In this document: positions 53,000-62,474 of the stretch, piece after piece | Layout: each line of letters begins with the position of its first letter | How positions within the stretch are numbered: position 1 is the first letter of the stretch | From: Phialophora verrucosa | Taxonomy: Eukaryota > Ascomycota > Eurotiomycetes > Chaetothyriales > Herpotrichiellaceae | Assembly (NCBI GenBank): GCA_002099365.1 | Contig: MSED01000001.1 | Coordinates: 2,480,001 to 2,544,000, forward strand | Direction: 5' to 3' | Length of the DNA stretch: 64,000 nucleotides | Position numbers and translations under genes: made by a program | The notes under the pieces: generated by a model | What the model was told of the DNA's origin: nothing | What the model saw: the letters and a program-made list of their open reading frames with translations, nothing else | Database searches by the model: none

Positions 53000-54668
53000 C
53001 GAAGAAGACCGGGTGGCAGATGCCGCAGTCGCGAATGGCTGATGGCCCGTGCCGAGTGGTTGATTGTGTGCTGGGAGACGGATTGGTAGGAAGTTGCTTC
53101 AGAGACTCTCTAGACGGCACCTGTGATCCTATGTTTCGCTGTGGGACTCTAGGAGCATTGCAGCGGATCTTCCAGGTCCAGCCGGCGAGAGAAGGAATGC
53201 CTTGCCAAAATGGCGGCAGCCGACTTGTCCGGGTTGGCGGCCGGGTTCCTTATTCCCTTTCTTTTTGGCTTGTGTTTGTACCATCAATGTGGGCTCCAGA
53301 ACAGCAATTGGCATGGATGATTGAACTCGGGGTTACGACACCGGAGGCCACAGCAGGCTCAGACGAACTTCTGTACGATTATGATGACAATAGATACCCA
53401 AAAGCGAATGATTTCTGTGCGGAGCAATTCAACCGACGTATTTGTTTTAGAATGGAGGCTCTCGCTTCCTCAAACGTTTCACGCAGCTACTCGTAGATGC
53501 GAGTACGTACACCGTCCAATTCACGGTACTTACCGAGCGCGGACTCGGATTGGAAGTGCATCTGGAACCGGGACTGGGACTGGGAATGGGACTGGGTCTG
53601 ACCGGGACACGGACGGGGACATGGAGAACCGGATGAGCATCGAGATGTGCAATTGTGAACTACGAGTACTGTATGCACAGCACCCCGCAGAAGAGTGGAT
53701 GCGGCAAGGCTGCGCAAGGCTAACGTGGTCGACGATCAGGATCAGAGAACCTCGCACGCTCAGGTTGGCACTCGGTCGGCCACTCGAACAAATCCGTCCC
53801 GAGTCTCTGAGATAGTACTCGGACCAGTAACAAGTACTCGTAACCGTACGAGTACGGAGTAAATCAGGCCAGGATTCACTCAAGGACCTTGTGATTGATG
53901 CCTCCTCCGCCTCCACTTTCACCTTCACCGGCTCCCCGACGCTAATCACTTGTGCAGTAGTCAGTGATCGGCCGTGATCCGAGCCGTTTCATCGGGCGAA
54001 ATGGATGACTCCTGCTACTTCTCCTCCGTCTTTATTTGTCCATCAATTTCGGCCGAGCTGGCGGGATTACTCGTGCGAGTTACACGGTGCTGGATATCAA
54101 AAGCACGGGTCCGTTGTGCCTGCGGCTCTTACAAAGCGCAAAGCGACGGACCGGTCCACGCCATTGCACAGGGCCGCGGAAAGATTTAATTAGTGCGCAG
54201 TCCCCACCAACCCACCAGAGTGCCACAGTGCTCCATACGCCGTGCCTCGTGGAATGAGTTCATGCGGAGCACTGTGCATGGAAGTGAAGGCGAGCATACG
54301 AGTACGAGTATGTACATGACAAACGGAGTGTTTCGTCCTTGGTGCTCCGTACTCAAGTTCCCCTTAGTGGTGCATTAGATGCTGCGATTGCGATACCTTA
54401 CGTACCGTACTCGTGCCGACTTCCTCCATGCTCCGTACTCCGTACTCGTCCGGGAAGAGTGTGAACATCCCGCCAGCTTCACAAGGTTGCACTACCCAAC
54501 GGCAGCAGCAGCAGCAGCCCAGGATGTTTGGCGGTTGACCTTACTCCGTCTGTACTGTACCACGGGGGTGGAATGAAGCACTCTGTACATAAGGTTCATC
54601 TTGGCGCTCCTACCCACAGGTGTTCGGAGTTCGTTATTCAGCGCAAGGCTTCGTAGCCAGGTCGATGG
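53000..54668. other. Gene-poor region rich in short dispersed motifs
   Basis: No supported gene. It contains a GGGACT-type hexanucleotide array (about 53564-53602), many TACGAGTAC or CTCCGTAC motifs (53661, 53847, 54297, 54404, 54431) and a (CAG)5 run near 54502. These motifs are denser here than elsewhere in the window. Confidence 0.5.
53564..53602. repeat. Degenerate GGGACT hexanucleotide repeat
   Basis: Successive units GGGACT, GGGACT, GGGAAT, GGGACT, GGGTCT, followed by a looser GGGAC series. It is G-rich on the plus strand, with runs of three G at regular six-base spacing. Confidence 0.65.
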
Positions 54669-57140
54669 CTAGCTCATCAACCCCTTTGTTATCCCCTTGT
54701 CATCATCCTCCTCCTCCTCACTCTCACTCTCTTCTTCCGTCTCTCCTTCGTCACCCTCCTCCTCCCCTTCCTCTTCCTCGTCTGTGTCTTCGCTCTCCGT
54801 CTCTTCCTCGCTCTCCGTCTCTTCCTCGCTCTCCCCTTCCTCCTCACTCTCGGCCAACCAATCATCCAAGGTTCTCGGCTTGGCACTCGCCTTGGCCGTC
54901 CCGGCCGCGACCACCTTCTCGAGCCCCTGCTCCTTGACAGCCTCCTCGAGTCGCCTGCTCGCGGCGACGGAGCTCGTGGTCCTCGCGCTAATTGGCACGT
55001 ACTCTTCCTTGTCGGCGCCCTCGCTGGCGTCTCGGAGCTGAGAATCCGGCTCCAGGCCTTCCGCAACCCAGGCCGGTAATTCCTCGTAGCCCGGCAGTCC
55101 CAGCACGCCGGCGATGTCTTTGCCCAGCGCCAGCGTGGTGCTGCCTAGCACTAGGCCCTTCCGGCTCTCGGACGGCGACGGGGAGTGTGGCACGGGCTTC
55201 GGAGCCAGGAGGAGCAGCGTCGCCAGCTGTACGGACGACGGGTTCGCCAGTAGGGCCTTGAACAGGCGAGCTCGATCGCGCAGGTCGTAGGACGTGTCGT
55301 AGCGGGAGAGCACCTGGACGTAGTTCCACAGTTTTGCAATAGGGTGCTGGTCTACAGCTCCTGGAGTTTGGGCCCCGTGTGATTCTTCGCCATTGTCATC
55401 CTTCGCGTCCGCGTCCGACGTCGGCGCAATGCCTTCCTTCTGCAAATAGAGCAGGTAGACCTTGGCCGCCAGCAGGACGATCTGTTGCTTCGCTGTTTCG
55501 TTCTCGTCGGCAAATCCTTTGACCAAGATGCGCAACACGTCCGGCGCGATGTTATTGTCTGGATCGAGGCTCGCGAACTCGCCGACCAGCCAGATGATTG
55601 TCGCGCGCGCTTCGGGACTGGTCGTCCTGTCGAGGTTCCTGGCAAGGCGGACCACGGTCTTGCGATGTGAAGCCGGGTCTTGTTGGATGAGGTGCCGCAT
55701 CACGGTGAGGACTTCCGACACCAGCACATTGTCGAAGCTCGATATCTGGTTCAAGAGGACCTTGAAGCACCGGTGGGCGTTTTTCGGATCAGACTGCGCG
55801 CATCGGCCGATGGCCCGGACCGACTCACGGATTAGCTCGATGTCAGACGAGTGGGAGAAGTGCTCCAGCTCGCTGAGGATGATCGACTTGAGGTGCAACG
55901 CTGCGTGGGGGAAGATGAGGGTCAAAAGCTCGATCTTCAGTCTCCAGACCTGCGGCGAATCGTGTGCTCGAAGGAGGAAATGCGAGGCATAGGGGACGAA
56001 CAGCTCTGGTGCCGATAGAGACACCAGCACGATGTTGCAGAGAGCCACTTCTTGCACTTCAGGTGGACCGCGCATGAGTCCCGTCAGCGGCCCAACAGCC
56101 TCGCGGAGATACTCGGGTGTGCCCAAGTACAAGAAACAACCCGTCACTGCGATGATGACGGCCGAGCTTCGACTCTGGAGTAGCGGTCTGCATGCGTTGA
56201 GGAACAACTCCAAGTCCGGATCTAGCACTTGGATCGTTTCGCCCGTGTCAACCTTCTCGTCGGCGTCGTCGTCGTAGAAGCCTTTCCTGTTCACTTTGGT
56301 GGCCTGCTGGGTTCTCCGCGGGAAACACCGTCTGCTGTAGAAAAGGAGTAGTTTCAGTGTCCCAAGTTGGCTCCATTCGTCCATGTCTACAAGCTTCTTG
56401 ACAAGGCCTCGGTAATGCGGATGGATCAAGTCGGTTCGGTCGGGGCATATTTCCAGAAAGGCTTGCACGGCGGGACCCACCACGTAGTATTGCTTGTCTC
56501 CAAGCAGAATGGAGAGATAATCGAGCAGTTGTGGGAGCGAGTTCGGGTCGAGGTTGTAGCACTTCGGAATGGCGAGGGCAGCGGCCTTTCGGACAACCGG
56601 ACTCATGTCCCCGGCGCCACGCTTGATGGCGAGGGACACGATCTGGCTGATGACCGGCACCCTCATGCCCGACATGGTGCGTAAAGCCAACGCGCGCACC
56701 TGAGGATTCTGGTCTGTGAGAGACTTCTGGATGGCATTGACGGACAGCAGAGCGAGGTCTGGATCAGATTCGGCATAATGAAGCAGATAGACGTAGACCA
56801 GCTTCTTGACCTCGAGGTTGGGGTTCGCGACATTCTTGACGACGGAAGAGAAGTACGTTATTGCCGGTTTATTCTGGTAGATCATCTGCTTGTGTGATTA
56901 GTAGGAGCGAGGACTCGCATCCAGGGCAGATACACGCCGTACCGCAACAACCCGCCTCAAGCCATCAAGGATATCACGATCGCTTCTACTGTCGAGGAGC
57001 GCTTTGAGCTTCGCGGCAGGGATGTTATTCCGGGCAGACGAACTTCCTCCTTTGAGAGCCTTGGAGATGCTTTGGGCAGCCTCGACTGTTAGGTCTCGAG
57101 CTTGCGTCGGGTCAGTGTACTGAAGCCAAGCCGGGTCCAT
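54669..57140 (-). CDS. APL6: AP-3 adaptor complex subunit beta
   Basis: Two exons (57140-56943 and 56885-54669) encode 804 aa. The 57-nt intron has donor GTACGG, a perfect CTACTAATC branch region and acceptor AGCAG, and joins LRRVVA to MIYQNKPA. The adaptin N-terminal solenoid spans about residues 30-560: LLDSRSDRDILDGLRR, FFSSVVKN-like VVKNVANPNLEVKKLVYVYLLHYAE and QNPQVRALALRTMSGMRV. The C-terminal hinge contains a long acidic Glu/Ser tract (about 740-795), as in AP-3 beta. AP-3 sorts cargo from Golgi or endosomes to the vacuole. The acidic tract is encoded by a purine-rich repeat that makes many false frames on the other strand. It shares a 315-bp divergent promoter with the next gene. Confidence 0.93.
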
Positions 57141-57455
57141 GGTGGCCAACCTGGGTCCATCAAGGACGAAACACGGGAGACCGACTCCATGTCGAGGAGT
57201 CGCTGGTAGTGTCTGTGTCACCGTGACATGTTGTGTGCGACGTGGAATTGATGTGGGAGTTGAGCTGATTTTGTTGGTGCAGGCGACGTCAAGCCTTCGT
57301 CGCCGCCAAGCCCCTCACTTTCTCGACCACCGCCGGGCGTTTGTAACGAGAATGAATGGTGACGATAGCCGTCTTCAGACCACGATTATCGCCATAGCAC
57401 TACTGAAGACGATGGCGAAGTGCAGCAAGGGTCACAATCACTGCGCAGCTCCTTC
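57141..57455. promoter_or_regulatory. Divergent promoter between AP-3 beta and the unknown 227-aa gene
   Basis: A 315-bp interval between outward-facing starts. No recognised element is seen. An upstream open frame in the plus direction ends near 57459 and is likely leader. Confidence 0.4.
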
Positions 57456-58139
57456 ATGAACTCGATTTGGACCAAGCATAACTATATCTCGGAGCTCCTA
57501 GAAGACACACTCCTGCAGTCTCCGGAGTCTCAGACGGACCTGATAATATGTTCGGCCAAAGAGGACTTTGTCAGTCAGGTACTAGCGGAACTCCATCAAC
57601 ATCATCTCAGGGACAGCGACGGACAAGATGAAATCGCCGCCTCAACTTCGAATCACATCCTACTGTCAAGAAGACTCCACGTTTTGAGCGCAAGCCAGCA
57701 CATCAATCTCATCTTCTGCCCGACCCTTACTGTTCTTCGGGGCTATCTCTCCGGCGTTGTCCCCAATCTGACAAAATTCTCTCCAGCTCTCGGTCCGATC
57801 ATGATCGTCAATCTGCTGGCCATGCACCACGGCACCTCCGAGTTCACCTTGCAAGGTCTATCGCAGACTTTCGCGACTGCCGTCTCTGCCGCCCACCGGA
57901 CCAGTCGCGCTCTGAAGCTGGTGGAGTGCAAGGACATCACCGATCCCTCGAACCCGCAACGTGGTGCAGCGTTGTGGCAGGCTGAGGTCCAGCTGCTCAG
58001 TGCGGCGATCAAGATAGGTGAAGCGGGTCAGAATTGGGGCCGCCGCACCATCTCGGTGATGAGAATCGCGTCTAGATGGTTCAAAGTCGAGGGAATGAGC
58101 CAACACAGCCGTCTCTCTGAGGAAGAAATGCTTGTTTGA
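57456..58139 (+). CDS. Conserved-looking fungal protein of unknown function
   Basis: The first ATG in frame, at 57456, gives 227 aa; the frame extends upstream only through a GTG. The sequence is dense and well ordered: SIWTKHNYISELLEDTLL, DLIICSAKEDFVSQVLAEL, HVLSASQHINLIFCPTLTVL, PIMIVNLLAMHH, FTLQGLSQTFATAVSAAHRT and GEAGQNWGRRTISVMRIASRWFKVEG. Alternating beta strands and helices with an LLAMHH after a hydrophobic strand recall RecA-like folds (for example Rad51 paralogue or Elp6-like proteins), but there is no Walker A motif. I do not know its function. It ends 154 bp from the convergent NUF2 gene. Confidence 0.7.
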   Translation: MNSIWTKHNYISELLEDTLLQSPESQTDLIICSAKEDFVSQVLAELHQHHLRDSDGQDEIAASTSNHILLSRRLHVLSASQHINLIFCPTLTVLRGYLSGVVPNLTKFSPALGPIMIVNLLAMHHGTSEFTLQGLSQTFATAVSAAHRTSRALKLVECKDITDPSNPQRGAALWQAEVQLLSAAIKIGEAGQNWGRRTISVMRIASRWFKVEGMSQHSRLSEEEMLV

Positions 58140-58293
58140 GTGGCCTGAGGAGATGTGTTCTGAAAATGCTTGCCTATCCAGATCTTACAATGCCCAAGAC
58201 CAGCGCATCCGACCAAGACTACCGGGTATCATCCATCCATCCTTCAGAATCGTCAACTCCCGTCATATGCGTCGTAAACAAAAAGCAGGCAGG

Positions 58294-59770
58294 TCATATG
58301 CTCTGTTCCATCTCCGTGATGTACAACTTGATATGGGACTCAAGTTTGAGGTATTCCTCGTGAGCGGAGTGGACCTCTTGCTCGATGTTGTCCTTGAGAT
58401 CAGCCATCTGGGGAAGCATTAGCCTAAACACTTCGGTGGAGGGAAACGCGCAAAGTCTTACCTTCTTTTCCGTTTGCTCGATCCTGACCTTCCTCCTCTC
58501 CATTTCGCGGCCCTTCTCCGCTCGCTCCTCCCGAAGCTGCTTCTGAAGTTCCCTCAATTCGTCCATCTTGGCTCTGTTGGCTTCGTCCCGGTCCTTGTGC
58601 TTCCGCCGTAGTTCTTCGGTTCGCTCCTCCCACTTCTTCAGTTGTCGCTGAAGCAATTTCTCGTTCTGCTCGACCTCGCGGACGTTATTTCCACGTTCTG
58701 CAAGAGCATCACGATTCTTCGCTGCCCGTGCATCTTCTTCCTCCTCCTTCTGAAGTTCGACCGCGATCTCCTCGAGTACTTTGACACAAGCGTGCACATC
58801 ATTCTGGACGACGGCAAAGCTGTCACCAGAGGTCTGGAGTGCACGGCATCTGCGCTCCAACGAATCTATCTGAGCCTTTTCCCGCACCAGGTTGTCGGAC
58901 AGCTCGGTCAAAGCACTCTGCAATGCAGCCGGGCTCTGCAGCACGTAAGGCCTCAACTTCTCGCTTTCTTGCCGTACTCGCACAAGTCTTTCGGTCTTCT
59001 CCTCCAGCGTCGCCTGCGACCGCGCCTTCTCAGCTTTGGCTCGTTCTAGCTGCTCTGCGACTCTTTCCTGACCCTTACGGAGCTCCAATAGTCGTGCCTT
59101 CAGTTCGTCGTTCCGTCGCATCTTCTCCTTGACAGCAACCTCCATTGCTTTTCTGTTTCGCCTCATCTCTTCCAGTCTCTGCTCCATGTCCTGGTTTTCA
59201 GTGTACAGCGTCTCGATCCTGGCTTTTGTGGCCTCGGCCTTGTGAAAGTTCTCATCAATGACATTGGTATGCGTCTCTCGAAACCGAATGAAATTGATGG
59301 CATATGACAAAATCTTGGCTAGACGATCATGGGTCGGGCGAACCAGGTCACTGAATGAGAAATCGTTAATTCCGCACTGTTCGAGCATGGTCCTCAGTTG
59401 TACGAAGAAGCCCATCAGCAGTCGTGTTTCCACGGGGACAATCTCGGGAAACTCTGAGCAGACGTCTTCGGCGGCGGCGCGCATGGCTGGATCAAGCGTG
59501 TCTCGTGTGGTGGTCATGACTAGCTCGCCGAGGTGCTCGAAGACCATTTGGATCACTTGAGGATTGGGTTTTAGGATATCGGATGGTTGGAAGGGGATGC
59601 CCATCTCGCTGATGCATGATGCAATTTCTTTGTCCGACTGAGTTTGCTGTCAGTAACGCTTCACACGTCGGGATGATCTGGCCTACAAGTCTCATGAAAT
59701 CCACTGGCTCTTCTTCTTTCTTCTTGACTCGCTGCTGCTGCTGGATCGAGTTCCGATATTGTGTATTCAT
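58294..59770 (-). CDS. NUF2: Kinetochore protein Nuf2
   Basis: Three exons (59770-59687, 59637-58462, 58407-58294) give 457 aa, the normal Nuf2 length. Intron 1 (49 nt) joins VDFMRL to SDKEIASCISEMGIPF. Intron 2 (54 nt, GTAAGA...CCCCAG, with a GCTAATG branch) has no stop and is a multiple of three, so the frame reads through it, but splicing restores TEKKMADLKDNIE of the coiled coil. The calponin-homology domain covers about residues 25-150 (GIPFQPSDILKPNPQVIQMVFE, AKILSYAINFIRFRE); the remainder is a long coiled coil ending KLYITEMEQSI. Nuf2 pairs with Ndc80 to attach microtubules at the outer kinetochore. It faces eIF2B alpha across a 353-bp promoter. Confidence 0.95.
58408..58461 (-). other. 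Stop-free 54-nt intron in NUF2
   Basis: Donor GTAAGA, branch-like GCTAATG and acceptor CCCCAG on the minus strand. Retention would insert 18 residues (VRLCAFPSTEVFRLMLPQ) into a coiled coil and break its heptads. Gene callers that favour long frames would miss it. Confidence 0.85.
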
Positions 59771-60123
59771 ATTGATGGCGACGAGGGTGAGATAGAACCA
59801 GTCCAATGCGCGAAGGCATAAACAAATGCGATAAGCTGGAGTGTGGACGATATGAAATGCACTTGCTGTGCAGAAATGTTAAGAGGGTGGCCGCATGTGA
59901 TTGTTTGGACCGTCCAGAAGCGGAATAGTCTTCGGTTGCCCCCGCACCTAAAAAGCCGACGAGGCTTCGACAAAGCCTTGTCCAACTCCAAACCTCATGA
60001 CTGTCTAAAGCGATCGCTTCCAGCACCGCCATCAACTCTACAAATTGGGCGTCTATTTCGGATCGAGAACGCTCGAGAGACTGACCAGCATCTGCATCGG
60101 CCTTGTTCCTGGCCTGGATCACG
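59771..60123. promoter_or_regulatory. Divergent promoter between NUF2 and eIF2B alpha
   Basis: A 353-bp interval with outward-facing starts. No known element was recognised. Confidence 0.4.
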
Positions 60124-61559
60124 ATGGCTAGCGGTAAGTTCATCCACATACGCTCCACTGAAATTTCCCTACCCGTGACTCAAGGTCTGCGGGCTTGTGT
60201 CCCCGATGCACCATTCATTTGCCGCAACGAGCAAGAGTCCGCACGAGAAGGAATTCGAACCCCGGCGACGGATCATAGCGTGGCATCACTCCCATTCTCG
60301 CATTCTTTCTATTTGCTTTGAGAAATCGGCGATCTCTTCTCTTCGATATCCCAGCACAGTCTTTACCTTCTCAACTAACACACCCTTCTGTAGCATCGCT
60401 CTCCACGCCGCCACGGACGCCCAACGCGGAAGAGAAACCCCCGTCAACAGAATTCGACATAATAGCCGCTTACAATGACTTGATCCGCGATGACCCAAGC
60501 ATCACCCCGCCCATCGCGGCCATCGAGTCGCTGATCAACCTCCTGGCATCGTCCCCCTTGACGACCATCTCCGAAACCCTCGCGCTCCTATCCACACACA
60601 GCCGCAAACTCCTCGCCAGCCAGAGGAACCCGATCCCCCCCTCGGCAGGAACGGACCTCTTCCAACGCTACCTGATCAGTTCGTTCCAGCAACGCCCGTC
60701 CTCGCTGGCGAACTCCGACTTCTCCACCCTGCGGCACCACATCATCGCGCAGTCCTCCCTGTTCGTCAAGAACGCGGGGACCGCACGCTCGAAGATCGCG
60801 CAGCATGCCCTCCCGTTCATCATCAAGAGGGACGCCAGCACCAGCACCAGCGCCAGCACGATCATCACGTTCGGGTATTCGCGCGTCGTGCACGCCGTCT
60901 TGGCCCACGCGGCCGAACACTCACCCTCGCAATCCCGCTCCTTCGATGTGATTTGTGTGACGCATGCGGCGTCCTCGTCGTCGTCGGCGGAGGAAACCGC
61001 TCTGGCCAAGCTCGCCTCCCTCGGCATCCCTACGGCCACGATCCCGCTGCACGGACTGCCGTACGCGCTGTCCTCGCTACCAACGCCGCCGCAGGTCCTG
61101 CTGGGCGCGAGTGCCGTGCTGGAAAACGGCGCCATCGTCTCGGACCTGGGATCCCATGCCGTGGGGCTCGTCGCGCGCGCCTTCAACGTCCCGCTGCACG
61201 TCTGTGTCGAGTCGTACAAGTTCGTGCGCAACTTTCCTCTAGGTTGTGGGCCGGGGGATCTGACGCGCATGGGCGTAAGGCAGGACGTGCTGAAGTTCTC
61301 GGACCCGGCTTCTGACGTGGCCTCGGACGACGGCGTCCACGAGAGGAAAGGAGACGACTACTTCGCTTCCGAGGGCAAATCTGCCAGTGCCATCCCCGAG
61401 GGTGAGGGGGACGGAACCGGAGAGCGAAAGGGCTACGGACACAAGGAAGATCCCATGATTGAAATCACCCCCCCGGAGTTGATTTCCGCCTTGATCACGG
61501 AGAATGGCATTATGACGCCCAACGCCGTGAGCGAGGAGTTGATCAAACTGTGGTTTTGA
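60124..61559 (+). CDS. GCN3: Translation initiation factor eIF2B subunit alpha
   Basis: Two exons, 60124-60133 and 60394-61559, encode 391 aa. Exon 1 is only 10 nt (ATGGCTAGCG) before a GTAAGT donor; the 260-nt intron has a CAACTAACA branch region and a TGTAG acceptor. Splicing gives MASASLSTPPRTPNAEEK and removes an otherwise unusual start. The body matches the eIF2B alpha/beta/delta family: FDIIAAYNDLIRDDPS, AIESLINLL, ITFGYSRVVHAVL, VLLGASAVLENGAIVSDLG and RAFNVPLHVCVESYKFVRNFPL, ending SEELIKLWF. An acidic, Gly-rich insert of about 60 residues (SDVASDDGVHERKGDDYF and on) interrupts the conserved C-terminal region. The subunit is regulatory in the eIF2 exchange factor and mediates the response to phosphorylated eIF2. 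The intron also contains a B-box-like sequence near 60250. Confidence 0.9.
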
Positions 61560-62474
61560 GCGACCAAGATCAGACAACCGGGATTGCATTGCGTGCCCTA
61601 CGGAGTACGAGGTATTCCATCCCATGCCTACAATTTTCCAAGGATCACTCCCCACCCCCGGCGTCACAAGATCCATTCGGCATGCAGAGTGGCGACCGGC
61701 GAGAGTTCTTCACGACGACCCTCCAACTCTACGCGTACGCTGCACACGCTTAACGTCCTACGTACATGGGATGTATCGAAACGATGACCATAACGTTCAT
61801 CTGCGAATTATTAGGCGGTAGCCCGGAGGAGTCGTCGCATTGGCATTCAAGAGGCAATGTCAACAGAGCGAGACACTGGCCTTAAGAGGTGCGAATACCA
61901 AAGAAGATTGGGGGAGGAAGGTCCTTGTGAGACTGCGGATGCCGTGGGGAGGAGGAGCTATGGGTTGGTGTCTTTGCAAGTATGACAGCAGAATACCATC
62001 GACAGTCGATAACCTGTCGGCTGAGAACACCACTGGCGATGACGGCCAAGGAAACGTATGAAAGATCATGACTGGAATCTCACTCAGTGTTGAGAATTGC
62101 CTTAAACTCGACGAAGAACTATCTTACCAAAGCCGCTGTGGATGGCGAATGTCATCCCACGCCAAGGCGTTTACATGCGTCTTCGTATGAATCTCCTCCC
62201 TCTCTGACCGGCATTAGACCCTTGATACACACCCAGTCGTTACACGACCGGAATATGAATGATTCGCCACTGAACAGTTTTGCCGCTCAATGCGCCGCCC
62301 GTCGACTGACGACAGTCCCACCAGCGCCATGCTGTTGCATTCATTCATCAAGAATCATTCAGCCGAACCTTAACTATTCCCCAGAGCGTTCCGGGGTCTT
62401 TTCGTGGTAATAGGAACAGGAAACCACAACCCGAAAGTTGGGGCATCCGCGAGGCGATCGGCCAATCAATCTTC
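61560..62474. other. Convergent intergenic region
   Basis: It lies between the stops of eIF2B alpha and the GATA factor. No gene is supported. A CTACGGAGTACGAGG motif occurs near 61600. Confidence 0.5.

Noticed and set aside
52981..53496. 171-codon frame after the PD-(D/E)XK-like gene
   Set aside because: Overlaps the end of that gene in another frame and has no domain signature.
54689..55066. Ser-rich and Arg-rich frames over the AP-3 beta hinge
   Set aside because: Direct by-products of the purine-rich acidic tract of AP-3 beta.
60190..60310. tRNA gene on the minus strand inside the eIF2B alpha intron
   Set aside because: Only a B-box-like sequence is convincing; T-stem pairing is weak and no A box or matching acceptor stem lies at the right distance. 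Kept as a low-interest finding.
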